A stretch of DNA of 33,974 bases from an uncultured Saprospiraceae bacterium (GTDB lineage Bacteria; Bacteroidota; Bacteroidia; Chitinophagales; Saprospiraceae), in the NCBI GenBank assembly GCA_937928405.1, contig CALFWZ010000219.1, forward strand, positions 1 to 33,974, written 5' to 3'. The translations under genes were made by a program, and so were the position numbers. Numbering within the stretch: position 1 is the first letter of the stretch; each line of letters starts with the position of its first letter. This document shows positions 33,266 through 33,974 of the stretch, in pieces. A model generated the notes under the pieces. It saw nothing but the letters and a program-made list of their open reading frames with translations. It ran no database searches and had not been told where the DNA came from.

Positions 33266-33724
33266 TTAAATTGTTCGATTTTTGTTATCATATCTAGGCA
33301 TGTAGAGAATTCTAGAGATACGATTAATAATGGTATAGATTTGAGCATCTACAATGGCTGGTTCGTAATTTGATTTAGCTATATCCTGTATAACGGATAT
33401 AAGCGTGTCATCTGGCAAAACCCTTGATTCGTCATCAGTGGTAATTAGACGCATTGACCAATTAGCAAAATGTCTGTGTGGCTGATTCCGTAAATGAATA
33501 GTATGCTGTATATCATGTCGAGGATCATTGGTAATCGTTTCAATTAATTCGTTAATTGTTTCTGATTCTCCTTCTAAGTATTGAATAAACTTTGAGCCAC
33601 GAGATGACAAAAAACCTGTTACTCCAATCCGCTTGTTTTTTATGGAAGCTTTGGTGGCGATTTCAATCACATCATCTTTATCCAAAGGTTGAGAAATATT
33701 GCTAAGATATATTAAGGCGTGCAT
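33266..33724 (-). CDS. BLUF-domain blue-light receptor
   Basis: A 153-aa protein whose N-terminal ~95 residues are a BLUF (FAD-binding blue-light sensor) domain. The photocycle residues are in place: Tyr6 in H-A-L-I-Y-L-S, Asn30 in K-N-K-R-I-G-V-T-G-F-L, Gln48 in F-I-Q-Y-L-E-G, and the R-H-F-A-N-W-S-M strand with the semi-conserved Trp and Met. The C-terminal ~55 residues are helical with no effector domain, so this is a short single-domain BLUF that must signal through a partner. I chose ATG 33724, which puts Tyr at position 6 as usual; a GTG at 33745 would add seven residues. A TATATTTG box lies 35 bases upstream. Confidence 0.9.
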   Translation of the reverse strand: MHALIYLSNISQPLDKDDVIEIATKASIKNKRIGVTGFLSSRGSKFIQYLEGESETINELIETITNDPRHDIQHTIHLRNQPHRHFANWSMRLITTDDESRVLPDDTLISVIQDIAKSNYEPAIVDAQIYTIINRISRILYMPRYDNKNRTI

Positions 33725-33758
33725 CTCTGTTTTTTTCGTAAACACTGTTTGTTATGCC

Positions 33759-33766
33759 CAAATATA
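33759..33766 (-). promoter_or_regulatory. Candidate -7 box for the BLUF gene
   Basis: The minus strand reads TATATTTG, an exact TAnnTTTG match, 34 bases before the BLUF ATG. It lies just downstream of the terminator of the preceding gene, as expected for an independent promoter. Confidence 0.6.
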
Positions 33767-33786
33767 AGCATTCAAAGGAAATTTAA

Positions 33787-33828
33787 AAATATAAAGACGG
33801 AAATTTGTAAATTTCCGTCTTTATATTT
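33787..33828 (-). terminator. Long terminator hairpin of the NTF2-like gene
   Basis: The arms 33787-33806 and 33809-33828 are exact reverse complements (20 bp, core AAAGACGGAAATTT) around a 2-base centre. On the minus strand the hairpin follows the NTF2-like stop by 34 bases and ends in a T-rich stretch, fitting an intrinsic terminator. Confidence 0.8.
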
Positions 33829-33862
33829 ATTTAAATCTAATACAGCGTGTTTTGATTGAGTA

Positions 33863-33974
33863 CTACCCTTCTGGATTTTGATAAAAAAATTGCTCTTTAA
33901 TTATCTTACCATCTTTCACTTCGTAAAGACAGATTTCCTCACTTTTAGATCTTGGGCTTCCTTTCATAGTAATA
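33863..33974 (-). CDS. Partial NTF2/SnoaL-like protein (C-terminus only)
   Basis: A minus-strand frame enters at the window edge and ends at TAG (33865-33863) after 36 complete codons. The residues include M-K-G-S-P-R-S-K-S-E-E-I-C-L-Y-E-V-K-D-G-K-I and then K-E-Q-F-F-Y. The strand pattern 'E-x-x-x-Y-x-V-x-D-G-K-I-x-x-E-x-F-F' is typical of the last two strands of nuclear-transport-factor-2/ketosteroid-isomerase-like (SnoaL/DUF4440) proteins. The N-terminal part lies outside the window, so function cannot be stated. Confidence 0.6.
   Translation of the reverse strand, partial: ITMKGSPRSKSEEICLYEVKDGKIIKEQFFYQNPEG

Noticed and set aside
1..33974. tRNA genes, rRNA genes, CRISPR arrays, transposases, integrases, toxin-antitoxin or defence systems
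   Set aside because: Looked for on both strands and not found; the repeats present are intergenic hairpins or short motifs, not regularly spaced arrays or terminal repeats with a transposase.

Overview
The window reads as a chromosomal segment of a Bacteroidota bacterium, most likely a Saprospiraceae-like lineage. Reasons: AT-rich DNA, TAnnTTTG-type promoter boxes, a large secreted protease ending in a type IX secretion (T9SS) sorting domain, an OmpA protein with an N-terminal jelly-roll-like part, a DUF4296 lipoprotein, a DUF3822-rsmD pair, an ECF sigma factor followed by a membrane/beta-barrel protein, and several TTG or GTG starts. I see no tRNA, rRNA, CRISPR array, insertion sequence, integrase or phage gene. 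Most of it is ordinary core genome with a more variable right third (about 24-34 kb).

Layout. 1-6.2 kb: the N-terminus of a probable pullulanase cut by the window edge, an OmpA-family multidomain protein, a sodium/solute symporter, a membrane acyltransferase and a RidA-type deaminase. 6.5-9.7 kb: a protein with two alpha/beta-hydrolase domains, a small membrane protein and an unrecognised 244-aa protein. 9.7-12.1 kb: a packed minus-strand operon rlmH - rhomboid protease - Nudix hydrolase - HAD phosphatase. 12.2-15.1 kb: SixA-like phosphatase, DUF4296 lipoprotein, then a response regulator/histidine kinase pair. 15.2-19.8 kb: acyltransferase, tsaD (opposite strand), bactofilin, a pilin-like membrane-anchored protein, DUF3822 and rsmD. 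20.1-24.0 kb: argS, glnS and a 69-aa membrane peptide. 24.1-29.0 kb: a decayed T9SS sorting-domain remnant, a sterol-desaturase-family hydroxylase and a 1037-aa secreted metalloprotease. 29.2-34 kb, all minus strand: an anti-sigma-like protein fused to a beta-barrel, its ECF sigma factor, a large lipoprotein, a BLUF blue-light receptor, and the C-terminus of an NTF2-like protein cut by the window edge.

How the genes work together. Translation and RNA modification are well represented (argS, glnS, tsaD, rsmD, rlmH). Envelope functions form a second theme (OmpA, two acyltransferases, bactofilin, rhomboid, lipoproteins, beta-barrel). Signal input comes from a two-component system, an ECF sigma system and a light sensor. 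I see no complete novel defence or biosynthetic system. The observations most worth pursuing are the sigma/trans-envelope beta-barrel pair, the bactofilin / pilin-like / DUF3822 cluster with a terminator-shaped hairpin inside the DUF3822 gene, the frameshifted orphan T9SS domain at 24.1-24.3 kb, and several unusually perfect intergenic inverted repeats.
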